From contig OY720348.1 in the NCBI GenBank assembly GCA_963082975.1, positions 51,410,421-51,474,420 of the forward strand: 64,000 nucleotides of DNA. The letters are read 5' to 3'. Below the pieces are notes generated by a model, which was given only the letters and a program-made list of their open reading frames with translations, searched no databases and was not told the origin of the DNA. Of this stretch, positions 32,290-44,149 are shown one piece after another. Position numbers and translations under genes: made by a program. Positions within the stretch are counted from its first letter, which is position 1, and every line of letters begins with the position of its first letter. Origin of the DNA: Labia minor. Lineage: Eukaryota > Arthropoda > Insecta > Dermaptera > Spongiphoridae.

Positions 32290-33317
32290 TGTTACGGTAA
32301 AAGTAGATATTGTGGCAAATGTACACATTTTCCGGTAAATCTGCACATTAGCCTCCTCATTTGGGTAATGTGCATTCAACTAACATTTACAATTTCAAAT
32401 AAGGGAAATGTACATTGAATTCACAATGACCATGTCGTTTTGGTAAATGTGAGCATACGTGGTAAAACGGATCCCAAAAATTTGATTTGCGTTGTTTTGT
32501 CTAGAGATGACGATAAAAATTTATATAAATTAGGAACTAAACAGGGAATTTTAAAACAATCTTATTCTAGGCATGAATTTGCCATTTGTGAACAAAAGTT
32601 TATATCATACGAAGATGTTCCTCAAGATGTTGAGAAATCGGTAAGAGAAATTATAGGAATGCAGTCCCTTACTGGTGGCCAAGGTTTTAAAAGATGCATC
32701 TGTAAAGGAACATGTTCCTCAAAAAAATGCAGTTGTAAAAATGCTGGAATATTATGTAATTCCAAGTGCCACAATAGCAATTCTTGCTCAAATAAATAGC
32801 ACTTTCTTCATTATGAAATTTCTATATGTTCCTTTATAATTTTATAAAATTTAACTGTTATAATAAAAAAAAGTATGTTAATAATATAATTATTTGTTTG
32901 ATTCCGATCGTATTGGTCCTAAAAAACTAGGACGAAAATAGTATTTATGAATATTGGGATCATAAGCTACGACATATTATATATAATAAGTATGTTTTGT
33001 TTCTCATTCACATTTTTGAATTAAAATAATTTTCGTTATTAAAGCTTTTTGTATTATGTTTATTTAAATAAAATTTTTTTTACTGCAACAACATTTTTAA
33101 TTTACTTGTATTCCACCTTTCCTTAAAATACGAAGGTAAGAGTATACATTTACCAAAACGTAAAGGCAGGTATACACATTTGCCGGGAAATGTACATATA
33201 AATTATATTCAGTTTACTTATACCTAACTTTTGTTACAGTAAATGTACACTCTTGGGAAATGTACACATTTACCGGAAAATGTATACATTTCCCAAGAGT
33301 GGACATTTACCGTAACA
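32290..33317 (+). mobile_element. Ginger-like DNA transposon, deletion derivative
   Basis: Bounded by the inverted repeats TGTTACGGTAAA (32290-32301) and TTTACCGTAACA (33306-33317). The flanks are TATA on both sides, compatible with a 4-bp target duplication but uninformative in (TA)n sequence. The subterminal zones contain many copies of a motif like CCGGTAAATGTACACATT in both orientations. The only coding part is the C-terminus of an integrase-type transposase at 32419-32799. Ends beginning TGT and an integrase transposase fit Ginger elements; the catalytic core has been deleted. Confidence 0.7.
32419..32799 (+). pseudogene. C-terminal fragment of KRBA2/Ginger-type integrase transposase
   Basis: The intact protein would be an integrase-fold transposase like the one that gave rise to KRBA2. 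Only the C-terminus is here, open for 126 codons from a stop at 32416 and lacking an ATG. It reads VVLVNVSIRGKTDPKNL, ICVVL, YKLGTKQGILKQSYSR and FAICEQKFIS, the SH3-like part usual after the integrase core. It ends in a cysteine-rich tail CICKGTCSSKKCSCK, then CNSKCHNS. No DDE residues remain. The frame is undisturbed and the cysteines are kept, so it either decayed little or is under constraint. Similarity is from recall of the family, not from a search. Confidence 0.75.
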
Positions 33318-33335
33318 TATATATAAAAATATTTC

Positions 33336-33585
33336 AGGGTTATTTTCATGTGTGTTTGTGAGACTTGTGTCTCGACATTTCGGCGCCTATTTTGACGTCA
33401 TTTTCAAGTGAACTTTTGGGATTTTGGTGTTTATTCTGTGTGACCTAAAGTCAATGTTGAGATTTTGGGATGAATAGGTGGGTAATATTTGAATTATTGA
33501 CTTCTGAAGCTCCGAAGAATCTTCCGCACAAATCTCATACAAACGCATGAAAATAACCTGGAAATACTATTTTCATTAAACCAGA
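33336..33585. mobile_element. MITE family E, copy 3
   Basis: The ends are inverted: CAGGGTTATTTTCATGTGTG at 33337-33356 and CATGAAAATAACCTGG near 33552-33567. The interior has GTCTCGACATTTCGGCGCC and GACGTCATTTTCAAG, related to the arms of the foldback copy at 16133. With copy 2 it brackets the Ginger-like element. Confidence 0.65.
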
Positions 33586-34212
33586 TATATATATATATAA
33601 ATATAATAAAAAATATTTATATATAAATAATCTATTATATTTAAATTATTTTTTTTTTAATTAAATGTAAAAATAATATTAAAAATAACCAATAAATTGG
33701 TTTTGCAAGGGTTAAAGGGTCATGGATGGATTAATTCTACATTAGAAAAGTTTATCTTTTATTTATTTAGATTTGGAAGGGAATTGCATTTGGGAAGGCG
33801 AGAGGTTTCATCTACGGAGTTGCCACACCTGGAGATCATTAATATTCGTTATTCCAATTGAATCCATTATTCATAAATAAGATAAAAGATAAGCGGTGCG
33901 TTGCATTTATTTAGCATGCATTTAAATGAACAACTTATGGGATTTAATACAAAAAAATCTATGTATATATATTAGCAGCAAGTCAAAAAAGTAAAATAAT
34001 TAATATGTATGGTTGTAGTATACATACTATAATAATTTAAATAAGATTATTTTTTTAGAACCTTATAACCTATAATGTCTTTCAATTTTATATAATATTA
34101 TCATGGAGCAGTATACGTCATATATTCATTTCTTATATATTTATATATATAAGAAACGAATAATAATATTAAAAATCTTCAAATCTCAATAAATAAAAGA
34201 TAAACTATTCTA

Positions 34213-34253
<41 letters not shown>

Positions 34254-34257
34254 ATAA
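33586..34257. other. A/T-rich sequence with (AG)n
   Basis: Contains (GA)n at 34213-34253. No gene recognised. Confidence 0.55.
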
Positions 34258-35740
34258 GATGGGGCAAAAATCCGCAGTTTTTGTTTGGGATTGTTTTTTG
34301 ATCTTCCTATGAAAGATACAATATAGGTTGAAACATCAACTAAAAGCCTGCTATTTTAACCATCTTTCATAATTATATTAGTTTCAAAATCAGTAACATA
34401 AGAGTAGTAGAGGCATTTAAATAATATCTTTCACCTGCGGAACTTGGTGAGGCAAGTGCTTACGTATACTCCTACATTGAACCAAGGCCTCGATTGAAAG
34501 TGAAAAAATTCTTAATAAGAAATACTTTAGGTGTAAGTATGTATTATTTATTTATTTAAATTATATATATATACACGAGGGTGGTCTGAAAAGTTGCCGA
34601 CCTGACCAAGAAAAACGATGTTTTTCAATTTTTTTTTTGCTATATTTTTCAACATAATCTCCATCAACACTGAAACATTTCTCATAACGGTGCTCTAACT
34701 AATTTAATTAATTAATAAATTATTTAATTAATTAATTAAATTTGATTTAATTTAATTTAAGTCTCATCAACAGTTATGAATCGACGCAAAAATTCGTTTG
34801 GATTACGCCTACAGCGCCAAATTGTCGTTAGAAATGGTTTTTCGAAGCAATTTTTGGTCTAACGTTTGGAAATGCGGCACCCACGTTGCACACAGCTTTC
34901 CATATTCAAATGGTTTTGCAAAATATTTCGCACACGTTCAGCTGACATCGTACAGGTCTCAATTATCTTGAATTTTGAAAAATAAAACAAAAGAAAAATT
35001 GAAAAACATCGTTTTTCTTGGTAAGGTCGGAAACTCTTCAGATATATATCAAACGTAGGTCAAAATATCTTTGCCCTCAGACTATTTTCATAAACGGCAG
35101 CTTTTGCCCATTGAAGAAATTAAGGTTAAGCAATTTAATTTAAAAAATTCTCCAAATAAATTATAATATACAATTATTTAAATAATTTTTGTTAGACCTT
35201 CCTATAACTATTTTTTTGATTAATTAGTTTTCATGATTGATTTCTGTGAGTGAGAGTATAGATCAGGCGTATAGATTGTTACTTTTGTATGATTTACATC
35301 AAGAAAAATAAGGTAGGAAATATTAGAAACTCGAATACCAATGAAGGGCAAAGATCAGTTGCGGACTTTTGCCCCTTAGACATTGCAGATTTTTTCCTAC
35401 TTTAAGTATTTTCATTTAAGTGACAAAAAAAATTTTTTACTGTTTACTTTATACAAGAAAAAGTTTTTAGAATATTTATTTAATGGTATCAACTTTCAAT
35501 TAAAAACATTAAATAGTTCGAAAAGTGCATTCTAGTACTTGTTACAATCATGAAAAAATTTATAAATATTAGATGGAATGTGACAAAAACATATCTTAGC
35601 TCAAATGGTTTCCAAAATGCTAATGAATATCGAAGCCCTTTCTATTATTTTGTTTCCAAACGATATAGTTATTTAAAACTTCCCAAGACTACCAGTAGTT
35701 ATAAAATGGGAGTGCGGACCTTTGCCCCGTGCGCATCTTT
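34258..35740. mobile_element. Possible DNA transposon remnant with GGGGCAAA..TCCGCA ends
   Basis: GGGGCAAAAATCCGCA at 34261-34276 is matched in complement by GCGGACCTTTGCCCC at 35713-35728. A further GCGGACTTTTGCCCC lies internally at 35359. Such ends recall pogo/Tigger-type elements, but this is recall only and there is no transposase. The mariner-derived MITE at 34576 is nested inside. An open frame at 35550-35771 is not familiar. Confidence 0.38.
34576..35043 (-). mobile_element. mariner-derived MITE, copy 1
   Basis: The left terminus CGAGGGTGGTCTGAAAAGTT is complete; the right end stops in a degraded form (GGTCGGAAACTCTTCAGA). On the minus strand the interior encodes scraps of a mariner-type transposase: ETCTMSAERVQNILQNHLN-like, then RRNPNEFLRRF. 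The segment between, and the catalytic residues, are missing and replaced by AATTAATTAATAAATTATTT-like filler that is shared with copy 2 at 57078. The MITE therefore arose once by internal deletion and then spread. Confidence 0.75.
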
Positions 35741-36224
35741 CTTATATATATATATATATATATACCAATAGAGAGAGAGAGTATCGAAAAATAAAATGAA
35801 GCAGATTTGAGTTAACGCTCTATATCCATAAAATAAGAATACAATATTTTATAAATTCAAAAAACAATTTGATTAATTGATAGTTAGGGAAGGAGGAATT
35901 TCATTAAAGAATTGATTGATATCTTCATAAGATAAATGGAGTATGTATGTTTTGATGACATTCTCTTAATAAGAGTTAATTGGTTGTCTATCTTATCACA
36001 TGGGTGAATAAATTTCTGCTTAACATTCAAGCATCCTGGCATGTTTTGCTGTTCAAGTTTAATTGATACAAATCAATAGTTATTAAATTGTACTTTAAAA
36101 GGAAATAAATCTTTGTGTCATGTAAGAATATTACATTACATTTTTATTCATTTTCATATTTAATTAGTAAGAAAAATAAATAAATAATTACATGAGTATA
36201 TTTTTTCAAGGTCTGTTAATTTTT
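35741..36224. other. A/T-rich sequence, nothing recognised
   Basis: Begins with (TA)n and (GA)n tracts at 35743-35780. No gene seen. Confidence 0.55.
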
Positions 36225-36400
36225 CAAGTAGGGGTCTAAGCGACTAAGTCCACCCAGCCTGGGAGACCCCTTTATATACTGCCTCCGCTCAAGAAATTCA
36301 AGATAAAGTTTGAGCGAATCCGTTCTACTGATCATATAACACCTCTAACCCTCTTAAGAGGCAATGATAGGATGTACAAAAGTCAGACTATTTTATAAGT
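36225..36400 (+). repeat. SINE-like family D, copy 5
   Basis: AAGTCCACCCAGCCTGGG, CTGCCTCCGCTCAAG, GTTCTACTGATCATATAAC (one pair of the hairpin broken) and GTACAAAAGTCAGAC lie in family order. Confidence 0.65.
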
Positions 36401-37856
36401 AGATTTCGATTTGTATTTATAATTTATATCAATTCTTTATAAAATATATTAATAATAAAAAGAAACATAAAAAAAATAAAAATATTCAAAACTTTTTTTT
36501 AATAATATCGTATTTCCAAAATTAATTATTTTTTTAAGAGTTAATATTCTTTATATTTAAAAAAAAATAGCTAAACCTTTATTCTTTAATGTTATTATTG
36601 TAATTATATATTGTACTAAGAACATTATTTTTATTGTCCTTGGCGAGGTTGCCCAGAAATTTGGCGGCCCTGAAAAAAAATTAATTCTTTTTTTTTTTGA
36701 AATGATTTATTCATATTTTTCTTAATATAACATCAACATATTTTTCTTCAATTCTTTATTCTAGTTGTACAAAACAAATAATTTTTTCACATAAAGTTAT
36801 CTGAAAAAAAAAAAAATTCAATCAAATTATTAGACATTCATTTAATATTAATAAATTCCAAAGAACAATTAAATTAATTCCATTGTCAAATCTCACTATA
36901 TATTTCAATAATTTGTACTTATTATTTCTAATATCACATTAAATGAAATATTATTCATTTATTAACAAATAATTATAATAAAATAATAATAATAATAATA
37001 ATAATAACAATAATTCCAATAAAATATTTGATTAGGTATTGAAATTGGTAAATATAACAAAAAATAAAATATACCATTCGAAATTGGAATGTTATTGAAA
37101 ATCGATATTTTTGTAAAAATTCTCCATCGAGTGAGATTCTTTCATTCTTATCTCAACAACCACAAACCCTTCAGTTCGCCAACTAAATTGGTTTTGTAAC
37201 TAAGACAAAAAGAAGAAAAATGATTAGTTAGAAAAGATAATAAAAAATGTACTCTCCAGTACACTTATCACACGAACAGACACTTCATATATATATATAT
37301 ATAATTATATATATATATATATATATATAAACCACACCAACATCTACCCATTCATTGTATGTATATTATATCCAACCACTTTATATCATCTTCAACCCCC
37401 TTTTTTGTGCCCCTCTCAATGAGGTTGATTTAATAAGCTCTTCTGACCGGTAAATAGAAATGTAAAGTTATTATTCATTAGACCCCCCTGAATATATCTA
37501 AGGTTTTTGAAAGTCCACCTTTATATATAAAAAATGTTTTTCCATCCTTTATCATTTTCTGAAATGACATGAGTGTAAATTAGAAATAGCCATTGAAAAT
37601 AATTAAATTGAGATTAATTTTATACAAAAGTTAAAAAAAGGAATACATACCAAACATTCGATGAATCTTTTTCATTTATTTGATACTAATCACAGAACAA
37701 AAATATAGTATCGAAATTGTTAACATTCTTGACTATACGGATGGTCTGTGATCCTGTCTACCTTATGTGAAGTGTGAGGTATTCAGTTGGAAGATAGCAA
37801 TGTTGAATTATTTAAATTCAAAATATTCTTGTATATTTTATTTATCTATTATAATT
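36401..37856. other. A/T-rich sequence with microsatellites
   Basis: AATAAT repeats at 36981-37008 and (TA)n at 37287-37329. TTGCCCAGAAATTTGGCGGC (36648-36667) looks like part of a hAT-type MITE, but no partner is visible. No gene. Confidence 0.5.
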
Positions 37857-38690
37857 ATTAACTTTTTCAAATCTTGATCTTAATGGGAATTCCAAAAAAA
37901 AACTAGTAGGTATGATTCAAATTTTTTTTGTGGGTAGTAAAGGAAGAGTAAGATACGGAAATCAATTATCAGAAACTTTCGAAATTCGAAACGGGTTAAA
38001 ACAAGGAGACGCATTATCATCAATTTTATTTAATTTAGTTCTGGAATATGTAATTAGACAAATTGGGGAAAAATCAAACGGAATCGAATTAAACAAAAAA
38101 ATTCAAGTATTAGGTTACGCAGACGACTTAAATATAATAGGAGATTCGGCAATTGTAATTAAAAATAGCGTAGAAAAATTAATTGAAGCAGGAAAAGAGG
38201 TGGGACTAGAAATTAATAGTGCTAAGATAAAGTATTTAGTAACAGAGAGGAATAGTATTAACACACACAAAATCTTACAAGATATAGAATTTGAAAATGT
38301 AGAAAAATTTAAATACTTAGGTTCTGTGATAACGAATGATAATAATATTCGAGATGAGTTTAAAGCGAGGTTACACTCGGGAAACGCCTGTTATCATGAA
38401 ATAAAGGGGCTTATCGCTTCAAAATTATTATCAAAGGGGATAAAAGTTAAAATATATTAAACAATTATTTTACCGGTTGTATTATATGGGTGTGAGGCAT
38501 GGTCTATGACCTTAGGTGACGAGAGTAGATTTAGAGTATTTGAGAATAGGATTCTGCGAAGCATTTATGGGCCAAAGAAAGATGAGGTCACCGGGGAATG
38601 GTGAAGATTGCATAACGAGGAATTGCATGACCTCTATGCATCTCCAGATATAGTTAGAATTATAAAATCAAGCAGGCTACGGTAAGGGAG
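37857..38690 (+). pseudogene. RTE-like non-LTR reverse transcriptase, truncated and broken
   Basis: Reverse transcriptase copies element RNA into the target site. The preserved part starts with QILILMGIPKK (37869 on). Two extra A in the run at 37893-37901 shift the frame, then 182 codons are open (37912-38460). They include RYGNQLSETFEIRNGLKQGD, LGYADDLNIIG with the catalytic YADD, and KFKYLGSVI. In the same frame beyond the stop at 38458 follow ILPVVLYGCEAWSM, FENRILRSIYGPK and LHDLYASPDIVRIIK, broken by TGA (38602) and a TAA. The endonuclease and the first reverse transcriptase blocks are absent, as after 5' truncation. Motif style suggests RTE; Jockey-like clades are not excluded. Confidence 0.85.
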
Positions 38691-39190
38691 AGATGGAGAT
38701 TCAATTAAAATAGAGGTTTTGGTCCATGTTGTAAGGTAGCAATCAGATAACTAAGATCTAACGTGGAATGAAAGATAGAGAAAGCTGTAGGAATAACACA
38801 ATTAATAGATACAAAAGAGAATAATAAAAATTAAGTTTATTGGTTTCCAATTTAAAAGAAAAAATTGCAAATAGAATTTATTTTACTAGATTTAAATCTT
38901 TTATAATCGAAAGGAAGTAATTTAAATTATACAACATTAATATATTAAGGAAATTAAGACTTGGATAACATAAAGTAAGGAAAGGAATAAAATAAATTAT
39001 GAAGTCTTATCAGTGTGTGTGTTGTATCCGTTCTTTCTTCAGCGTAGATTTGGTTCCAATTGAGTTCCAATTCGTTATAAAGACCAAGACATCCTTCTTT
39101 GGGGGCTTTTAGATAAGGTTCCTGGCTTTCTGGAGTTTCTTTCAATTTTTAAGAGAATTATTTAATTTTTTTAATAATTCTTTTTGTTGT
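38691..39190. other. A/T-rich sequence, nothing recognised
   Basis: The 3' end of the reverse transcriptase copy is lost here. The part 39000-39130 is more complex, but I see no known feature. Confidence 0.5.
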
Positions 39191-39198
39191 GGATACGT

Positions 39199-39889
39199 CA
39201 GTGGCGTATCTAGAACTTTTGCCGCCCGGGGCGATCTCCAGTTTGCCGCCCTTTCTATTATAAGTCAATCAAATAGTGGTTTTTATAAATTAATACACAT
39301 AAATAAATTATTAAGTTATTTAATCAATATTAATTAATACACAGAGAGTAAATTTTTTTACACATATTTGTATGCACTCGTAAACATATTTATATAATAT
39401 TTACTCTTCTAGCTTTCATACTAGAAAAATCGTGTATAATGCTCACAAAATTTATATTATTTGTAATTTCTTGTTCTATTGACAATATTGCAAGAATTTG
39501 TAGTCTTAATTGACTCATTGTAGAACGAAGATAATTTTTCCGAACAAAATCTTAAAGATGCGTTTACGAATTCAACGATTTTAATGAATAAAATAAAATA
39601 AAATTATTATCCTGTTCTTGGAATTAGAATTCAAAATTTACACTAAAATGCATTTATATACACCTAGGAATAATATTCGAAATCATATAGTTGATCATAA
39701 TTTATATAAATCAAACAGTAAACTTATAATAATCATAATAATCATTTATTATTCAAGAAAAAAAAATAAATATGAAATGAATAAGTTGCTTTTTACAACT
39801 ATAACTAAATATAAAAAATGCCGCCCCAAGATAAGTGCCGCCCGGTGCGGACCGCACCCACCGCCCCCTCCCCCTTAGGTACGCCACTG
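39199..39889. mobile_element. hAT MITE with exact 8-bp target duplication
   Basis: The flanks are GGATACGT at 39191-39198 and again at 39890-39897, an exact 8-bp duplication. The ends are CAGTGGCGTATCTAG and CTTAGGTACGCCACTG, with G+C-rich GCCGCCCGGGGC and GCCGCCCGGTGCGGACCGC just inside. The 691-bp body is A/T-rich and non-coding. This is the best-preserved insertion signature in the window apart from the Tc1 element. Confidence 0.9.
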
Positions 39890-39897
39890 GGATACGT

Positions 39898-40667
39898 TCA
39901 AATATATAACGGAATGTTGAAAGGTGAATTCACCATCCGGAACGTAAAAACTTAGAAAAATTGGGAAGGGAAAAATTAAGCGTCCTCACACACACACACA
40001 CACACTATTTCATGGTTTAGATAAGAAAATGAATCTTTAACAAAGACTATCAACAAACTCCCAACACAGACACACAACACGATTTTCCTCACTCCAACAC
40101 AATTACAATGTCTTTTATTATATTTTAAATAAATTATCAAATTACAAAACCAATTATAATTTAATACAATTCATAATAATTTTTAATTGGTTGCATCTCT
40201 ATAAAAGATCTAACTACTAATTATTAAATTAAAATAAAATATTATTTTGTGCAAAAATCAAGAATACCAATAAGAGAGAAAGAGATAGAGACAAAAAAAA
40301 ACAAAGTGACCCACAAATTGCACACAAATGGAAATATCATTTCAATATATATAAACCATTACTTATCCTCACCCTATGCCTCTAAAAGCTTTATTAGTAT
40401 AATGAATTAATTCAATTTAATAGATTATTAATCCGTTTATATCACTTCTATTCCCAACAATTTAAAAATTATTCTAACAATAATCCACCACCGTAATACC
40501 TACATATTTTCTATTGATATAATCATTTAATTATTATATAAGTTGAATCTAGAGATATATTATCTAAAATAATTTTATCAAATAAATAATATATAAATAA
40601 TTAAATGTTTTTTTTTTAATTTCACTTCTAGATATGTATTTGATAATGTATTTGTGTTAATATCAAT
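39898..40667. other. A/T-rich sequence with (CA)n
   Basis: (CA)n at 39987-40007, otherwise A/T-rich. No gene recognised. Confidence 0.6.
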
Positions 40668-41305
40668 TTTTACCGACAGACGATAGTAAGGGAGGTATTG
40701 TTTTCACACCAAATTTCACATGTGGAGATTTTTACATATCTCCACGAATCATGCATTTTCTTAACAGAAAAAAGTATTTTTAGCATGATGTCTGTCCGTC
40801 TGTCCGTCCGTATAGATGTGTACAGCCTGAACGGCTTAACGGATTTTGATGAAATTTGGTATATTTACTTAATGCATCAGTGGGATGAATTGATCAACTT
40901 TTGGTGCAAATCCGGAAACCGGAAGTGGTAGTATTAGCGATCGACGATAAGAAGGGAAGGGTTATTTTCGCACCAAATTTCACATAAAGAGATTTTTTTA
41001 CATATCACCACGAATGTATTGGTTTTATCCTCGGGAAAAATCATCTTCATTATGTTTTCCTTAATTTAAAATTATATGACGTCACCCAGCCATTCATGAC
41101 GTCACAGCCTCGGGTAACGCCGGCAACGCCGGCTACTTCAGCTATATATTATAAATAAAATATAATTAAAAATATTTATGTTATATCCATATCTGTTTTT
41201 TATTACATTAATAGATATATTAAAATTATTTGAAATTGTTTCTGTAGCTGGAAATTAATTTATTTCAAACCGTCGGTCGGTTCGGACCTGGCCACAGGTC
41301 AACTT
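40668..41305 (+). mobile_element. HINE-A copy, full length
   Basis: 5' repeat ACCGACAGACG at 40672-40682; first unit AATTTCACATGTGGAGATTT; microsatellite GTCCGTCTGTCCGTCC at 40794-40810; core GATGAAATTTGGTATATTT; second diverged unit from 40944; paired TGACGTCA at 41077-41084 and 41097-41104. Between the latter and the 3' end a short G+C-rich insert (GGTAACGCCGGCAACGCCGG, 41113-41132) is unique to this copy. The 3' repeat CCGTCGGTCGGT lies at 41270-41281 and hairpin GACCTG-GCCA-CAGGTC at 41285-41300. Confidence 0.87.
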
Positions 41306-41368
41306 ATTTATTTCATAATAATAAAATAAGGCAATTATTATTTAACCATAACATAAGTATACCTTAAA

Positions 41369-41441
41369 CCAGTGTTTCCCAACGTGGGGTCCACGCCCAA
41401 AATGGACTCGACATAAGTTTAACTTTTTTTAATATTAATTA
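41369..41441. mobile_element. hAT-like MITE left end
   Basis: CAGTGTTTCCCAACGTGGGG, beginning at 41373, is a terminus common on hAT MITEs. HINE-C lies immediately beyond, so the rest may have been displaced to the right of 42037; I could not identify the other end. Confidence 0.4.
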
Positions 41442-42037
41442 GCTGGAGTGTCTCCACTCGACTATCTCGCAATTTGAATTGGAATAAATAACATAATATA
41501 TTATATTTAAATTAAATTTAATTAATTATAAATTCTAAATTAAAATTATTGATATTTATTAAACCAGCGCATGTTAGGCTCTTTGTTGATGGCACCACGT
41601 CACGTGTTGACGCGTGAGATTTGCAGTTTTGAAAAATTAATTGTGATACTTTCAGAGATTCAATCAAGCTGAAATTCTATATATAGCAGTTTTATACAAT
41701 TTTTAATCATGTGAAAAATTATCAAACATATATCTTAATTTTACGGTCACTTTAGAGGAAAAAAAATCGTTGTTGGTAATGACCCTCTTCCGGTTGAACT
41801 ACATTTCTCAAAAGTTGATAGAAAATTACGAATTTTGAATAATGCCCATGTACCAAAATTAATGATTCTAGCTCACACCGTTTTTGAGTAATCTTGTCTA
41901 TATACATACACACACACAGACATTTTTCTCAACCTTAGTGAAAATGATTCAGGAACCTTCAAAACGTATAAAAACCTCAAAATCTCGACATCGAAATTTT
42001 CGTGATCGCAATACTATCTCTGGCGAGATAGTAAAAA
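41442..42037 (-). mobile_element. HINE-C reference copy, complete
   Basis: On the minus strand: 5' end TTTTTACTATCTCGCCAGAG (ending at 42037), GCGAGATAGT complement at 42023-42032; microsatellite CA tract near 41905-41920; core; CACGTGACGTGGTGCCATCA near 41590-41606; 3' repeat ACTATCTCGC at 41461-41470; hairpin TGGAG-TGT-CTCCA at 41444-41456. All defining parts are present in 596 bp, so I used it as the family standard. Confidence 0.9.
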
Positions 42038-44149
42038 TTATGTAAGTATAAAAAAAAAGGTAAAATGTTTTTGCTATCAGGATCTTAAATACTTTCGACT
42101 TTTTTTTAATATGCTTCTAAAAAAAAATTAACTGAAATTTACTTCAACTATTTTATTTGTAAATTTTTAACAACTTTGGGGGTAGGGCTGGGCTAAGGAA
42201 GAGGCGGCAAAATTATTCTCGCACTCGGGCGGCATATACCGGAAACGCTTATTTTATTTAACATATGTTTTTTTCTTTTTGTAGTCTATCAAAGCCAATA
42301 TTAGCCAGATAACACATTTATTTATTTTGATTCAAATGAGCATATTGTGTAATACTTCAATAAATTATAAATATCATTTATTTTAAAATTATTTACTTAA
42401 CTAGAAATATTTGTTAAAATCTTTGGTATAGTTGAATAAAAAATTGAATGATAAGATCAATGCAAGACCGCACTAAGGTCTTTGGCCGCATGGGTGCCAA
42501 AGCATAATACCGCTGTGAATACCCACACTTCCAGACTTCCTTTTTCAAAAAAAAAAAAAAAAAAAAAAATGAAAGGTCATCATAAATAAAAATATAAAAA
42601 TTTTATTGAAACGATAAATATTGCAAAAAAAAAAAACTTAAAATAAAAATAAAAAGTAAACATCACAAATAGTGCTTTTCGATTTGTAAATAGATTTGAT
42701 AAATTCTTGAATATTTCATTTATAACAAATTTGATTTTTTATATAAAAATTAGCTCGAAACTCTTTAGAAAAAGTTTAAATCAAAATAAATGAGGCCGAT
42801 TGAATTTCGCGAAAACTAGGACCCATTCACACAAACCCCTTTACACATTTTCATTCCTCATCCTACTCTATCGAATGAAATATGATGACTCATTTTAAAA
42901 TTTTTACAATTCTTACCATCTTCTTGTTAGTTAAATATTTTTTTCTAAAATAGCGTGGCATTATTTATTTTATTAATAAATAAATTAAACCACCATGGAA
43001 ATATAAAAGATGTCGATTCAATGATAGATTGACAGTTGATTGAGAATTGAATAAAAATTTCCAATAAACAAATATAAATATTAATTATAAATATAAAAAA
43101 CAAAAACAAATAAAAATTAAAATATAATAAAATAAATTATATTTGTAATTGTGTATGATCTCATATATAGAAATTTAATAAATTAAAAAAAAAGATATTA
43201 ATTTAAACATACAAGGACACTATCGGCAATTTCATTTACTAAATCATTTTTTTCAAAGAATAATTAAATATTTGATTTAAATCATTTAATAAAATTATTA
43301 CAATTTTTAAATTTAATCATGAAAGATAAATAATTTATATCATTCTTTAATTAAATAAAATTATTAAGAGCTTTTGAATGAATTTTTTTTTATATTTTTT
43401 TGTTATAATGAATAATTAGTTGTTTAATTAATATTTGTTATAAATCAAAGTTTTATTTTTATGATGAGGCGATTGATTTCCTATAGGACACTTATCTAAC
43501 CGGGAGGTTAATTTTAATTATTTTTAGAATCTTTGTTATGTCTTTCTATAGAAAAGCTGGACAAATCATCAATTGGCAACAGTTCGAAATTTGCAGATCT
43601 TTCGAAGTCGATCGCCTAGTATCAATGTCAAGGATGACAAAAAAAAAGGTCATACATAAGTTAAAAAAGAACTGCATTAAATCTATAAGAATTTCGGATT
43701 TTTATAAATTATCTGGTATCTCATGGGCTTAGGTAAGTTAGGGCTATACTATGGGTTGTTTGGGCTAAAACCCATGGGCGCCGTAACTTAAGGGGCGCCA
43801 CGAACGTAAAGAAAAATAATTTTTAAATATGACCAGGATGAGATTGAATCCCTTATAACACTTACAACCTTTATATAATTTATAAATGTTTGTTTAAAAT
43901 TATTTTCATTTTTATCTTTATATTTAATTAAAACTTAATATATTTTCGATTTCATTTCTTACATGGTCATTTTTTTTAATTTGTATTTCCTTTTCTTTGT
44001 CCATTTTCCCCATCAAATTCATGTATTTTTTAACCTAAAAAATATATTTGAAGAAATTATATATTAGAAATATTTTTAAATTTTCATGAAATATTTGTAT
44101 TAATTTTATATTTTTCATTTTTTTTTTTTTTTAATAAAATCTAATTGCA
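42038..44149. other. A/T-rich sequence, no supported gene
   Basis: Includes an A run at 42548-42569 and G+C-rich scraps such as GCTGGGCTAAGGAAGAGGCG (42188-42207) and GGGCGCCGTAACTTAAGGGG (43775-43794) that resemble DNA-transposon ends without partners. An open frame at 43538-43732 (64 codons) sits between a TTTTTAG and a GTAAGT, but its stop falls at the would-be splice site and the peptide is not familiar. Confidence 0.4.

Noticed and set aside
43527..43731. Possible exon between TTTTTAG and GTAAGT
   Set aside because: The open frame ends in TAG exactly at the donor site, the peptide is unknown and A/T-rich DNA yields such signals by chance.
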